This document shows positions 26,501 through 35,734 of a DNA stretch of 64,000 nt, piece after piece (position 1 is the stretch's first letter; each line of letters opens with the position of its first letter). Where the stretch lies: contig NC_135997.1 of NCBI RefSeq assembly GCF_048128805.1, positions 27,132,315 to 27,196,314 on the forward strand, in the 5' to 3' direction. The notes below the pieces were generated by a model that saw only the letters and a program-made list of their open reading frames with translations, did no database searches and was not told the origin of the DNA. This stretch comes from Centroberyx gerrardi. Lineage: Eukaryota > Chordata > Actinopteri > Beryciformes > Berycidae. A program made the translations under genes and the position numbers.

Positions 26501-29500
26501 TGGAACTGGCAACCTTGCGGTCACACATTTGTTACATACAAAGCGGTATACTGTAGGGTAAATACTCCCTCCTCCGCATCCAGTGGCCCAGGAGAGCCAT
26601 ATTCGAAGCATTTTTCTTCATAAACCTCATCTTAGTTGTCATTAGTGTTAGACAGTCCTGTGTGCTGTTTCTTAGAGTGGGGATTGAATTAGCACCCAGC
26701 TACGGAGAGGAGTGTTCGATTTGCAATGCGGACCAGTTGAGATGTGAAGAGGCACTGGGCCACAATGAATTTGCAACGCCAGTCTGTGGTTTGAAAATGT
26801 AGCCTGCCAGCCTTGTGTTTGGCTCTACTGTTCTTGTTTATGCATATCACGTGTCAGGTATTCATCTCTTCAGCAAATGCACCTGGGCTTTTGTGTGTGA
26901 GGGATTGTGTTGGGTTTGCCATTCATGTCCTGTCCTGTTGTGACTGTGTGTGCGTGTTTGTGTGTGTAGGTGTCTGAAGGAGGACCCAGCTACCATGTCC
27001 CTGCTCCAGCGTAGCCTGGACCCAGAGAAGACGCTGGGCCTAGTGGACGTGCTGTACACAGCAGTCTTTGACATCAACAGATGGAAGGAGAGAAAGTGAG
27101 TGGATGTTGAATAATAATGAATAATAACCTCATTATCTAACAACTAAGATAGAAGAAGTGTGTGCATTCCTGGCTACAGACTGTACAAGTTGTGTAGTTT
27201 TAGATATGTAACAATTAACACTGTAAATGATTTAGATTGCCTATACAACTATATATTTACTGATATGTTGACTGTTATGTTGACTGCTGAAAACAAAGGA
27301 CACTAATAAAGATAAACACATAATTGAATAAGGGATAATAAAAACAAGCAATTAAACTTACATGTACAGTACATCACAAAGCTTGTGTGTAGGCGTGTAT
27401 GTGTGCATGTGTACTTACATGCATATGTGTGCCCACACATATGAGTGTTAGTGGATATGAGAGCACTGGACAACACCAAGGCAAACCACAGAAGAAATAA
27501 GTCACTGACATACTGCAGATAAGCAGACCAAAAAAAGAATGTAAACAAAGGAATGGCTGGTAAGGTGAGATTTAATGTAAGATGTAGGTTGTGTTGAGTA
27601 AATCCGCCTTGAATACTGAAATGGTTAAATGCTTGTGTGTGTGTCTCCTTCCCTCCAAAGAGAGCAAGCCTTGCCCACCATTCAGATGCAGCTGCAGCGA
27701 GAGATTCCAGACTACGGGGGCCCGGTAGACCTGCCCCCAGGCACCAGCTCCAAGACCTCCAGCGGCTTGCCCAAAACCATTTCCAAGCTGACTTCCAAGT
27801 TCACCAAGAAGGCCTCGTCCAGCTCTGGCAGCGGGGGCAGTTACTCCATCCCGAGCACCCCGTCCCGCAGCATGCTGACGGCCAGTAGCTCAGAGGACAA
27901 GGCTAAGAACTTGGGCCACAGTGATGGGAGGCTGCAGAGCATCCTGCAGATGGGCAGCCTGTCCTGCACCCCTGACCCCACCCAGCAGAACCCGCTGGCC
28001 AATGGCTCCGTGTCTGACGACCAGGGAATGAACCTGCCCACTGACCAAGAGATGCAGGACGTCATCGACTTTCTCTCAGGTTTCAACATGGGCAAGTCCC
28101 AGCAGGCCTCCCCGTTGGTCAAGAGGAGGAACTCTGTGGCGTCCGCTAACCCCGCCGAGCTGAAACCCCCCAGTGGAGCTCCGCCCACTTCCCAGGCTGT
28201 CTCTCACGGCGCCCCGCAGCCCCCGACTCAGACCCTGCCCCAACCCCAGCCCCAGTCCCAGCCGCAGCCTCAGCCTCAGCCCCAGCCTCCACCGCCGGTG
28301 CAGAAGCAGCAGCCTCAACCGCAGCCACCTCCTCCACCGCAACAACAGCCGCAGCAGCAGCCCTCCCCGCAGGCCCTGCAGTACTACCAGCACCTCCTGC
28401 AGCCCATCAGTCAGCAGCAGCCGCCTCCTCCTCCACAGCTTCCTCCTCAGCAGCCCCCGCCCCAGGCCCTGCCGCAGCAGAGAGTGGCGAGTAAGTGGCT
28501 CGGCACCTCCGGCCAGCAGCCTCCTCCGCAGGGCCCCCCGGCAGGGCTGTCGCCCCTGGGTCCCATCGGGCAGTGGAGCTCCCCTGGGCTCCCAGATCTG
28601 AGCTCGGACCTCTACAGTCTGGGCCTGGTGAGCACCTACATGGACAGTGTCATGTCAGAGATGCTGGGCCAGAAGCCCCAGGGGCCCCGCAATAACACTT
28701 GGCCCAACAGGGACCAGAGCGAGGGGGTGTTCGGAGTTCTGGGAGACACGCTCCCCTTCGACCCTGCAGGTGAGATCCACCTCCATTTTACACGTCCATG
28801 AGCTATTACGTTCTTATGTGGAGCATCCATTTCAGAATCAGAATCACATTATTTACCATTATTCACCCCCATGTCAGTCGAAACTCCGTTGCAGTTTGTA
28901 GGACCACCAAACACACAGCAAGTTAGCTCCCGTAGTTCCATCTCAGCCTTGTTTCAGACTACTGAATTTAACAGGAACACGTTTTAACAGCTGAAAACAG
29001 CTTGTGCAGTATTATCCCAGTGTTTTGTCGCCAAATGATTGCACAGTAGGTCCAAATGTTCGATATTTTCCTCATTATCTCCTATATTTTCCTCATTTTC
29101 TCCTATATTGTCATCACAGACAATGCTGGTTATGCATGCACCCTAGAGCACTCTGGTGGAAAACTGCTTGCTACTATAGGGTGTGACTGTTGGCGTGATC
29201 TAGAACAAAACGTTCTGTGAGCTGTAAAAAGATTAACTTGTTAATTTCAATAGTTTGGGAGAAGGCTGAGATAGAACTACTAGGGGGCCCATAAATTGGG
29301 TATCTGTTGGACCCGTTACATCCTTTAAGAAAGACGCCCCCCATCTCCCCGAAGACTGTGCCTGGCCTCTCTCCCCTCATGAGGAGTCAGTCTGGGTGGG
29401 AGGGATAATTGAACCTCCCAAGCTCCAGTTAGAGCATAATGTCAGCAGTGGGAGTGGGGCAGGCCTGGAGCTGTGCTGACTCTTTGGTTTCGTTAGAAAA

Positions 29501-32500
29501 AAAGCCTCGGAGAGGGAGCAAAACAGTGGTTTTATGTCTTAACACTGCAGTCATTAGTCAGGTGTTCATTATGCCTGGAGACTAATTTTCAGACCAGGAT
29601 GTGGGTTGTCACGGGTAAGTGCTTACATATTCCGGTTGAAACCATTAACATGCTTGCAGCGGTGATCCAGCTGACAGATAAAAACCTGTTAGTTAATTCA
29701 TTTCAAATCTTTATTGTCCCATAATGGGGAATTTGTTTTGCATACGTGGTTGAAGAGAAAACATACAAGAAATCACTACTTTATATAGCAGCCAGACTAC
29801 CAGTTTGATAAGACCACAGAGGGAGTAAATAGGCCATTGTGATGCTAAAAAATTTTCCTCAGTGCAGAATACAAAGTTTGTTTACATGCACAAGAGGCAA
29901 CATCATGACATTATTGATGTCATGACATTAAAATCCAGCAATCTGATGTCAGTGGAGATAAACAAGTTCCTGGTTCTTTTCCTCTCCTCTTCAGTTAAGG
30001 CAGTCTGAAGTGAAGTGGTGTCCGGAGGGCATCAGCTCAAACTTAGCTCCATGGGAGGGACCAGGCAGTTGAGAATGGCACTGGGCCTCTTCACTACTAC
30101 TATTAGTCGTGCCTGACTCAAGCCAGTAACCTCATTGGCTATTTTCACTAAGCTTCCTGGTCGGGTTTTTATAGCACAGGATCAAGTTGTCAAACCAGGC
30201 TACAATACAAAAATGTAGGAACAGATTCATTAGCTTGTAATCTCTGTGTGCTTTGAGTATGAACAGATCTCTTAACTGGTACCAATATACAGTGCAGGTA
30301 TGGCATGCTGCCAGGTAGTGTGTGTATACGAAGCAAGTCATTTGATAGTATTCATTGTACATATTATAGTCTTCTAACCACTTACTCAGACAGATTAGAA
30401 ACACTCTGGACCCTGATCCGAGTAACATGACTACAAACACTCAAATGTAGGTCATAGTGTATGAGCAGCTGTTTTCCCCCCGCAATTGGCTGTGGCTGTA
30501 ATTTGACGATTTATGCTGAATTTAGAATGTGTCAGTTGCTATTTTTACAGTGCAGCAGACTCTTTTGATTGCAGCCGAGGCCTATTGTGCAGAGTTGACT
30601 TACGGCTATTGTGATTTTTCTGCTTTGGTAGACAGTCTGGCTAAACGGATTGAGAGAAAAGCTGAGGGAGTCAGAAACTCACTGTTGTGTTTATCCTCCC
30701 TTTCCATGCGCAGTTGGCTCTGACCCGGAGTTTGCTCGTTACGTCGCCGGCGTCAGTCAGGCCATGCAGCAGAAACGGCAGGTGCAGCACATCCGTCGCC
30801 CCAGTAACACCCGCAGCAACTGGCCAATCCCTGATGAGCAGCACAGGACCTGGTCCCACCCAGAGTACTACAGCGAGGGGTAGGTACCTGTACATGCATC
30901 GCCTTTACCACTGACCCACTGCCTCACAAACGCTGTTCTGAAACTCCCAAGCTGAGAAAGAAAAAAATCCAGCAAGGTTTATACTGAGAACACGTGGGCT
31001 TCATCAGGGTTTGTAAAACAAATCATTGAAGAGCATTATATAATAGCAAAACACACTAAAATCCACTAGCAGAAGAAGAAAGAGTGGAATTAACAATTCC
31101 AAAATAACAATTGGAAACAGATGAGGGATGAACTGATAACTCCCAACACAGTGGCTGTTAACATCCCATGCCCCATAACCTGTATGGGTATATCTTCACC
31201 AAAATCTTTCCCTGTTCCCTGAGCATGTTTCGACATTGACAACGCAAATGTTAGAGCTTACAAGTCATTTTGTAGTCACAGCTCTTAAAATGCCACGGCA
31301 GGACACAACTACTTGCTGGATTTTTGTTTGTGGTTTACATTACAATGTTTGCTTTGCTTTGAAACATGTGCTCAAATGTATCACTCGCTAAGTGCATGTG
31401 TTGTAAGTGTGAAAAAGCTGATCAAGAGTGCCCAAATGAGTTTAAACACGTTGTTGCTTTCAACTGCCAAGTTGTTCCATCGGTCATTCCCATATGACGT
31501 CAATGCAGAACAAAGCATGCAGGCCTCGACCCTGTGAGTCTGTTATCAGAGCGCCGCTAACACCTTCTCCGTTTGTGTCCTCAGGGAGGCGGTAAACAGC
31601 AGCTGGTCAGCCAATCAGGGGGACTCGGCCAGCTCCAGCGATGAGACGTCCTCAGCCAATGGAGACAGCCTGTTCTCCATGTTCTCCGGGCCGGACCTCG
31701 TAGCCGCCGTTAAACAAAGGAGGTAAGCCATGGCCTCTACCGCAAACAACTATCAAAATGCATCACCCCTGCGTTCTGTTTTTGCTGGCCTGTTTTTGAA
31801 TTTCTCTTGTAACAATCTAGCTTTAATGCTTTGCTGCTAAGGTTCAATGCCTGTTTTTTTCTGTCCTCAGAAAACACAGCTGCGGTGAGCAGGAGGTGTG
31901 CACCCTGCCCTCGCCACCACTCCATCACATAGGGGATGATAACCAGGTAAAGTAGGGGCCCCTGACATTTTTTTGTCAGGTGACCCCATATTTTGACAAC
32001 ATTTGAAACGCATGAGAATTGGGCGTTCAGTTTTCATCATTATCACATTATTATTTTAACTATTGATTAAGGAGACAGAAAAGCTGCTCTTGAAAGCTAG
32101 TGTAAGGATAAATCTGGCCACAGTAAATGTTGAGCCCATTTTCCAGCGTGCCCTCTCTCCCTTATAAAAATTCCTTGTTTCTTATCCGCTATAAGACCCG
32201 CATATATAATATAGGTGAAATGCAGGACATCCACAAAATCCCTTAAGCTACAGGTTACCACAAAATAACTTTCATATAATTTATATATAGGAATTTATAT
32301 AGAATATATATAGAATTTCATATAGGAGAGAATGCACTCTGGAAAATATGCTTCACATTCACCATGGCCGCAATGATCCTTTAATGACAACAGTAAACAA
32401 AGTCTACCTGACTTTCCCAGCGGCTTCTGTGCAGTTCAGAAACCATCACCAGTAGTTATACATTTCAAAATACCAGTCAGCTATTCGTAGTCAGTAGGAT

Positions 32501-32840
32501 TTGAAAATTTTCTGGGGATCTCATTTTCAAATTAGAGTCAACTAAAAGGGGGGGGATTATGCGTGTGTTGGGCGTGTGTTGACTGTATGCTGACTTTGTC
32601 AACCCTTCTGATCCCCTCTGCTCCACAGGACAGCAAAACAAAGACCTGGCCCCCCAAGGCGCCCTGGCAGCACTCCACCCACACCAACACCATGCCCAAT
32701 CCCAGCTCTTCCTTGTACCAGATGAACATCCCTCCCTCCTCCCAGTGGAGCGACTCCATGCAGATGCTGCAGTCCCCGGTGTGGTCCACCGCCAGCGACT
32801 GCTCCCCCTCCGCTGGCATCTCCTCCGGCTTTCCCTTCAC

Positions 32841-32888
<48 letters not shown>

Positions 32889-32964
32889 CAAACCCATGAC
32901 CAAGGGCTTCAAATCCTTCCCCCTCAAACACGAGCACAGGCCCTCCTACCTTCACCAGTACTGA
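6374..32964 (+). CDS. garre1: GARRE1 (KIAA0355), granule-associated Rac and RhoG effector; 13 coding exons
   Basis: Coding exons: 6374-6877, 17944-18156, 19065-19205, 20224-20319, 20739-20900, 21942-22100, 24599-24696, 26970-27095, 27661-28769, 30714-30879, 31585-31722, 31871-31946, 32629-32964 (3324 nt; 1107 aa plus stop). All introns are GT-AG and all phases close. The N-terminus (MYCCSAQESKMDYKRRFLLG), the block around SKYLDALNVFCRASAFL and the serine- and proline-rich C-terminal half match the human KIAA0355/GARRE1 protein as I remember it (about 1070 aa). The N-terminal ~500 residues correspond to the family's conserved domain (DUF4745, from memory). The rest is low complexity: a Pro/Gln tract near residues 690-777 and 15 Gln at 1068-1082. 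The human protein is reported to bind active RAC1/RHOG and to associate with P-body and CCR4-NOT components. I chose the ATG at 6374 because human starts with the same MYCC; a second in-frame ATG at 6404 has a better Kozak context. lsm14a lies downstream, as in human. Confidence 0.95.
7507..7640 (+). repeat. CT-rich microsatellite
   Basis: (CT)n interrupted by TGTTTAT, TTTGTC and similar units. Long spurious frames of Ser/Leu or Arg/Glu on either strand arise from it and are not genes. Confidence 0.9.
7713..8902. mobile_element. hAT-type non-autonomous element, 1190 bp, with exact 8-bp target duplication
   Basis: The element begins TAGGGCTGAACAATTA and ends AATCGTGCAGTCCTA. It is flanked on both sides by the exact octamer ATGGATAG (7705-7712 and 8903-8910), the 8-bp target-site duplication diagnostic of hAT transposons. 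No transposase is encoded. Inside, an ~85-bp segment is present twice in direct order (about 8233-8312 and 8478-8578). Between the copies lies CCTGAAGAAGGCATTATGTG followed by CCGAAACGTTG, a motif pair seen in older interspersed repeats, so the element has probably captured or hosts another repeat. Confidence 0.88.
9154..9598. mobile_element. hAT-like MITE, 445 bp
   Basis: The ends TAGGGCTTCACCATTAAT and ATAATCATGTAGCCCTA are inverted. The flanking octamers GCAGCAGA and GCAGTGAA match at 6 of 8 positions. It belongs to the same broad family as the elements at 1033 and 7713, but its sequence is clearly diverged. Non-coding. Confidence 0.68.
12005..12275 (-). mobile_element. Diverged SINE-like repeat related to 22340-22530
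   Basis: Shares GAATAAGCCTCA, then ACAAGTAACCAATAGCAAGG and GGTCAGGG in order with the copy in intron 6 (22340-22530). That copy also carries the SINE tail ATTTAGCTAATGATTTTATC. An old non-coding insertion. Confidence 0.5.
13840..14157 (-). mobile_element. tRNA-derived SINE fragment (minus orientation)
   Basis: Read on the minus strand it starts GGGTGGCCTAGTGGTTAGAG, a tRNA-like box A region, followed by a box-B-like GGTTTAACTCC. A second head-like segment with GGTTTGTAACCGGAAG and GATTCGAATCCC follows near 13996-14035. The body contains the common CCTTGAACAAAG-type motif. It looks like two head regions joined, that is, a composite or tandem insertion. Confidence 0.6.
14230..14425 (-). mobile_element. 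SINE fragment with V-SINE-type tail
   Basis: The plus strand shows ATTTAGGCATTTATCTGATG then CTCTTACCCAGAACAACG, the reverse complement of the common fish SINE tail (…gagcgtcagctaaatgcct…). It is followed by AGTCTTGCCAAAGGGCACA and a degenerate box B (GTTCAAACCTGTGACC). Old and diverged. Confidence 0.65.
14622..14680. repeat. Near-perfect long palindrome (hairpin)
   Basis: GATATAACACT (14640-14650), a 5-nt loop ATAAT, and AGTGTTATATC form a perfect inner stem. The outer arms AGTATTAATACCATAGT and CTATGATTAATACT extend it with one bulge and one mismatch to a stem of roughly 27 bp. It may be a mini-inverted-repeat element or a foldback. Confidence 0.8.
14735..14866 (-). mobile_element. SINE fragment with intact tail
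   Basis: TTACATTTACATTTTAGGCA then TTTAGCTGACCCTCTTATCC and AGAGCAACTAACAATGAG is a clear reverse-oriented SINE tail. The head near 14840 (ATCAGGCCACCCTGCTGCCC) keeps only part of the tRNA-like region. About 130 bp, internally deleted. Confidence 0.72.
15730..16060 (+). repeat. Decayed ~30-bp tandem repeat (gtatatgagagcatttcagtggt type)
   Basis: At least ten loosely spaced copies of a unit like TGAGAGCATTTCAGTGGTGT occur with many substitutions and indels. An old minisatellite; no coding sense. Confidence 0.7.
16306..16340 (+). repeat. (CA)n microsatellite
   Basis: About 17 perfect CA units in garre1 intron 1. Confidence 0.95.
17214..17445. mobile_element. Tc1/mariner-like or related DNA-element fragment
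   Basis: TATACAAAACATTAGGAACA is followed by AATCCAGGTGAAAGCTATGA and CAACTCAATATTAGGGCGG. This set of motifs belongs to a DNA element that I recognise as widespread in fish genomes. A partner fragment (ACAAAACATTAACACC, then CTTCCTAATATTGAGTTGCA) is at 25268-25320. Class assignment is tentative. Confidence 0.5.
17450..17800. repeat. Copy of an unclassified dispersed repeat (ccagcca...tggctggt family)
   Basis: Contains GGCCACCAGCCAAAGTAGG, AACCAGCCATCATTTAGAGG and GTCCTATTGTTTTCCTG, then GAAGCTGGTT and GTTTCCTGTCCTGATGG. The same string of motifs, in the same order, recurs at 24095-24300 and 55258-55445, with shorter copies at 19225-19410, 55850-56030, 56270-56400 and 57060-57215. I do not recognise the family. 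Confidence 0.6.
18157..19064 (+). other. garre1: garre1 intron 2
   Basis: 908-bp GT-AG intron with no repeat that I recognise. The part just after the donor (about 18180-18350) is GC-richer and compact-looking, and could hold splicing or transcriptional control elements; this is only an impression from composition. Confidence 0.6.
19690..19900 (+). mobile_element. LINE-type 3' end in garre1 intron 3
   Basis: ACCAAGACAAATTTCTATAC then TGGCTATTAAAATGATCCTG resembles the common fish LINE-type tail (gacaaattcc…ttggcaataaa…tgattctgatt). A sister copy is at 21440-21635. Confidence 0.55.
20701..20738 (+). promoter_or_regulatory. garre1: (GT)17 repeat forming the 3' splice site of garre1 exon 5
   Basis: Seventeen GT units run to 20734 and are followed by GCAG|GGCTGC, so the usual pyrimidine tract is replaced by an uninterrupted UG repeat in the pre-mRNA. 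UG repeats bind TDP-43 and CELF proteins. Exon 5 is 162 nt and phase 0 on both sides, so skipping would keep frame. Confidence 0.85.
21012..21115 (+). repeat. (CT)n microsatellite in garre1 intron 5
   Basis: About 100 bp of CT repeats with TTTCG, TGTCTG and TGTC interruptions, starting 112 bp after the exon 5 donor. Together with the (GT)17 before exon 5, this exon is flanked by two long simple repeats. Confidence 0.95.
21440..21635 (+). mobile_element. LINE-type 3' end in garre1 intron 5
   Basis: CCTCCAAGACAAATTGCTAT then TTGGCAATTAAATGTATTAT and GATTCTGATGG. Same tail type as 19690-19900, in the same orientation. A shorter relative is near 53560-53625. Confidence 0.6.
22340..22535 (-). mobile_element. 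SINE fragment in garre1 intron 6
   Basis: TTTTGGCCATTTAGCTAATG then ATTTTATCCAGAGCGACTTA is the reverse-oriented fish SINE tail. The rest matches 12005-12275 in order. Old and diverged. Confidence 0.62.
23515..23573 (+). repeat. (CT)n microsatellite
   Basis: About 28 CT units with one TGT interruption, next to CA-rich sequence. Confidence 0.95.
24697..26969 (+). other. garre1: garre1 intron 7
   Basis: 2.3-kb intron with a Tc1-like fragment at 25268-25320 and a SINE-like minus-oriented segment at about 26340-26545 (box-B-like GCCAGTTCCAGTCCTC on the minus strand). The rest is A/T-rich unique-looking DNA. The 3' end is GT-rich (TGTGTGTGCGTGTTTGTGTG then TGTAG), a second UG-rich acceptor in this gene. 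Confidence 0.6.
27661..28769 (+). other. garre1: garre1 large exon 9: serine-rich and Pro/Gln-rich disordered region
   Basis: This 1109-nt exon encodes about a third of the protein. It starts with REQALPTIQMQLQREIPDYG, continues with a Ser/Lys-rich segment, then a conserved-looking block around MQDVIDFLSGFNMGKSQQAS. After that comes a long Pro/Gln-rich tract (about 28232-28490) of imperfect CAG/CCT/CCG codons. The exon ends in phase 1 and joins 30714. The composition predicts intrinsic disorder, in keeping with a granule-associated protein; the disorder is inferred. Confidence 0.85.
28770..30713 (+). other. garre1: garre1 intron 9 with LINE fragment and a possible conserved element
   Basis: The part at about 29390-29690 is repeat-free and of balanced composition (for example ACACTGCAGTCATTAGTCAG and ATGCCTGGAGACTAATTTTC); it is a candidate conserved non-coding element. 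From 29695 to about 30220 lies a minus-oriented CR1/Rex1-like LINE 3' end. Confidence 0.55.
29695..30225 (-). mobile_element. CR1/Rex1-like LINE 3' fragment
   Basis: The plus strand shows CTTTATTGTCCCATAATGGG then GAATTTGTTTTGCATACG, and further in GGAGGGCATCAGCTCAAAC and AGGCTACAATACAAAAATG. The same order of motifs is found at 59926-61230, 61493-61960 and 62270-62650. The minus strand of this kind of sequence encodes the C-terminal end of CR1/Rex1 reverse transcriptases. 5'-truncated. Confidence 0.65.
30880..31584 (+). other. garre1: garre1 intron 10
   Basis: 705-bp intron. A short piece near 30950-31025 (ACTGAGAACACGTGGGCTTC then ATCAGGG on the plus strand) resembles an interspersed-repeat motif. 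I see nothing else in it. Confidence 0.5.
31947..32628 (+). other. garre1: garre1 intron 12
   Basis: 682-bp A/T-rich intron containing short imperfect ATATA duplications at 32270-32325. Nothing else was recognised. Confidence 0.5.
32842..32886 (+). repeat. garre1: CAG trinucleotide repeat coding polyglutamine in garre1 last exon
   Basis: Eleven CAG codons, one CAA and three CAG encode 15 consecutive glutamines (residues about 1068-1082), 26 codons before the stop. The nearly pure CAG run is a likely length-variable microsatellite inside coding sequence. Confidence 0.95.
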
Positions 32965-33103
32965 TCGGACCAAGCGGAGTCTGACGCCGGGAGTCCTGGG
33001 CGTGGCGCGCCGGAGGACCCGCGGCTCCGTTTGATTGGCCGGCGAGCGAGCTGAGCTGGGCTGCAACCATTACAATCCACACCCACTGAATTGGAAGATT
33101 TCA

Positions 33104-33127
33104 GCCTCGGGGTGCGCCCCCCGAGGC
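33104..33127 (+). ncRNA. Strong GC hairpin in garre1 3'UTR
   Basis: GCCTCGGGG (33104-33112) pairs perfectly with CCCCGAGGC (33119-33127) across a 6-nt loop, 140 nt after the stop codon. It is a cis structure in the mRNA rather than an independent RNA gene. Confidence 0.6.
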
Positions 33128-34708
33128 AAAATTTAAGTATACACACTGGCTCGACATTTTGTATCTATATTTTTCCATGTCAAACATCCCCATTTGAAAA
33201 AAAACAAAACAAAAAAAAAAAGAGACATATTTTGAACTTTTTTGAACTGCCATGTTTTAACTACGAGCGATGCATGTGTCACGCTGGCAGCAGTTAAGTC
33301 TAGTGGTCGTTTCTCTGTCTGTTGAGCTGACGTACGGTGTCTCCTCAGACAAGAGCTGGAGACGCGCACGGCCGTCACCCACTTCGCTTCTGCCGCTGAA
33401 GGTGTGTGTGTAAAGGAGGGGGATCATAAGGGGGCAAGGGCTTGAAATGCTCTAGTTTTGCCCATAATTAATATACTGTGTCTACATAGCTGTAACTGCC
33501 AAATCTCACGCAAGATGACTCAGAATACAGCTACCATCTACTGTTTCATAGCTTGTAAATTACTGAAGTTGAAATATAAATATTTAGTTCTTTTTATTAA
33601 GAGGCTTTGAGCAGGCTCAGCATAAATATAGTAAGTCGTCGCAGAGGTGTAATTTGAGAGAAATACACTACTTTTTCAACAACTGACAAGAGTTAAGAAT
33701 TATAGCAGTAACTATGTGCCATGTTGGTATTGATAGCACTTGCAGAATATTATTTTCCAACCAAAGCGTTGTTCAGAAGATGAATGGTGCTGAAGAGACA
33801 GGAGGTGGTCTGAGATTATTCTATTGATAAATAGTAACGTTACACCCTATTGGACGATAACATTAGGGAACGTCTTCACAACCGGAAGCGCATTCATTTC
33901 CTCTTCCCTAATTGGCGGTTTGCTTTAGATTGACACTAACTCCCGAAAACCTAACTTTTGTTCCATTTAAAAATACAATATTTTTCTTGTACAAATATTG
34001 ACAGTATTAATCTTATTTTTGTATTTTCTTACATGTTATACCATTACTGTATGTTAGTATACTTATAGGCATATTACATAAAACCTTATTTTTTTTTCCC
34101 CCCGAGATGTGAAAAGCACATGTTTTTCTTTCCTACAGAGTTGAACTACACCATATATCTATAAAGGTTACCAAATACGCCATGCTAAACACTAAAACAT
34201 TATTGTGTGTTGAGGGTGTTTTCGAGCCCTTGTTTCTTCGGTTTCTATGGCGATGGGCTGTATTTAAAGGCCCAGAATGTTAACTTTTTGTGATGTTTGC
34301 GGATGCCAATGTTGCCTGTATTTATGAAATGACACCATGTTTTCTGAAAACTAACATACTTACCATGTTTACAGAGAATTGTTTGCTGTATATACATATA
34401 AATATATATCTTTTTATAGTTAATGTGCTTTGCACAATCAAGATATAGGGTTTGTTGCTTTTTGTCTGTGTTATCTCCCAAACTGTTGCAGCCTTTTTTA
34501 AAGACATCATTAAAGACCTTGGACTGTAACTGTTAGCTTCTCAGCTGTGTCAAATGGTTTACTAGTGGCTTCTACAAAAAAAAAAAAATGAAAAAAAAAA
34601 TGTTGCCCTGATAGAAGATATGAAGGGGGACTGCTTGGCTTATGTTGCTTATTGTTCTCTTGAGCTGGCAACTGAATCTTTCCAAGTGTACCAGCAATGC
34701 AAAAAATG

Positions 34709-34714
34709 AATAAA
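34709..34714 (+). terminator. garre1: AATAAA poly(A) signal of garre1
   Basis: A canonical AATAAA sits about 1.74 kb after the garre1 stop and is followed by a T/GT-rich stretch (CTGTCTCTGTCTTCCC, then GTGTTTGTGTTTGTC), a typical downstream element. An ATTAAA near 34510 could serve as a weaker proximal site. Confidence 0.65.
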
Positions 34715-34735
34715 AATGACTAGCAATTCAAACTG

Positions 34736-35734
34736 TCTCTGTCTTCCCTTTCTAGTGTTTGTGTTTGTCTTCCACTCTCCTCTACACAGACAGCAGCACT
34801 AGCATCATGCCCAGTCAAACTGCATGTGTCCCATCATATATAATATCTAACATCTCGTGAAATTAACAGGGATTTTGTTTCTCTTTATATGTAAGATTTA
34901 GTCATGATACTAATTGTGTAATAGATCATATCTCTGTGATCCAGCCCTCTCCCTCTTCCTGTTTTTAGCTCCTTCCACCAATAAACTGGCATAACCAGAT
35001 TGATAGATTGAAAAAGACCAGGGAAGCAGTGACACAGGGTGGAGAGTCTCTGTTTCAGCTGAGCAGGTTTACGGCATGTGGAATAAATGAGAGGTTCAGT
35101 CTGTTTGATTTAGCCTGAGGTTGCATGAACCTGCGACCTCAAGGGAGCGGCTCCAATCCTCCACACAAGACTTGTCTATGATACTCTGGGCTTTGCATAA
35201 CACTTGATTCACATAGACATCAGTGACAGTGGTCTGCTGGATGCCAATCATCTTATTTGCTACCCACGATAATGTTGAGTCAGTTTTTATTTTTCATGTT
35301 GAGGTTTCCAGACCTGCTCACTATAGATAAGGTGAGGATTGGTAAAACTTTCTGAAAATATGGCTAGTCATAAACTGTTCTCAGCTGGTATAAATGTTTT
35401 ACATATTAAGCTTAATGGGTGCTGATGTACAATGTGGCTTCTCAACTGAGTGACTTTCAAAAACTGATACAAAGAGAAAATTATAAAATACAAAATATGT
35501 TTTAATGTACAAGTAAAACAGTTCTGTTTATCACAGAAAATTGTGATGAAAAACAAAAATCCAAAAAACAAAAATCTGAATTTACAACATAATTATCCAT
35601 ATATCATGATACAGAGATCCACATAAAGGCCATTCTTTTTAACTGCAGCACCATGTGAAAGTGTCAATGACATTTAAATGTCAACATTGAAGCCCCCTAC
35701 TCTCCACAGAAAGAGAGAGAGAGGGAAGCAGCCA
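34736..35734. other. Convergent garre1/ss18l2 3' region
   Basis: No coding sequence. It should contain the ss18l2 3'UTR on the minus strand. Candidate minus-strand poly(A) signals are ATTAAA (plus-strand TTTAAT near 35503) and AATAAA (plus-strand TTTATT near 35286); I cannot choose between them. Confidence 0.45.

Larger units (their letters stand above)
32965..34735 (+). other. garre1: garre1 3'UTR
   Basis: No coding potential follows the TGA at 32962-32964. The region is rich in A/T stretches and includes a Pumilio-type TGTATATA near 34387, a strong GC hairpin at 33104-33127, an ATTAAA near 34510 and a canonical AATAAA at 34709-34714. The length of about 1.7 kb fits a regulated message. The exact cleavage site is inferred to lie 15-25 nt after the AATAAA. 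Confidence 0.7.

Noticed and set aside
32599..33066. 155-aa minus-strand frame with a poly-Leu run
   Set aside because: Antisense of the CAG repeat in garre1 exon 13.
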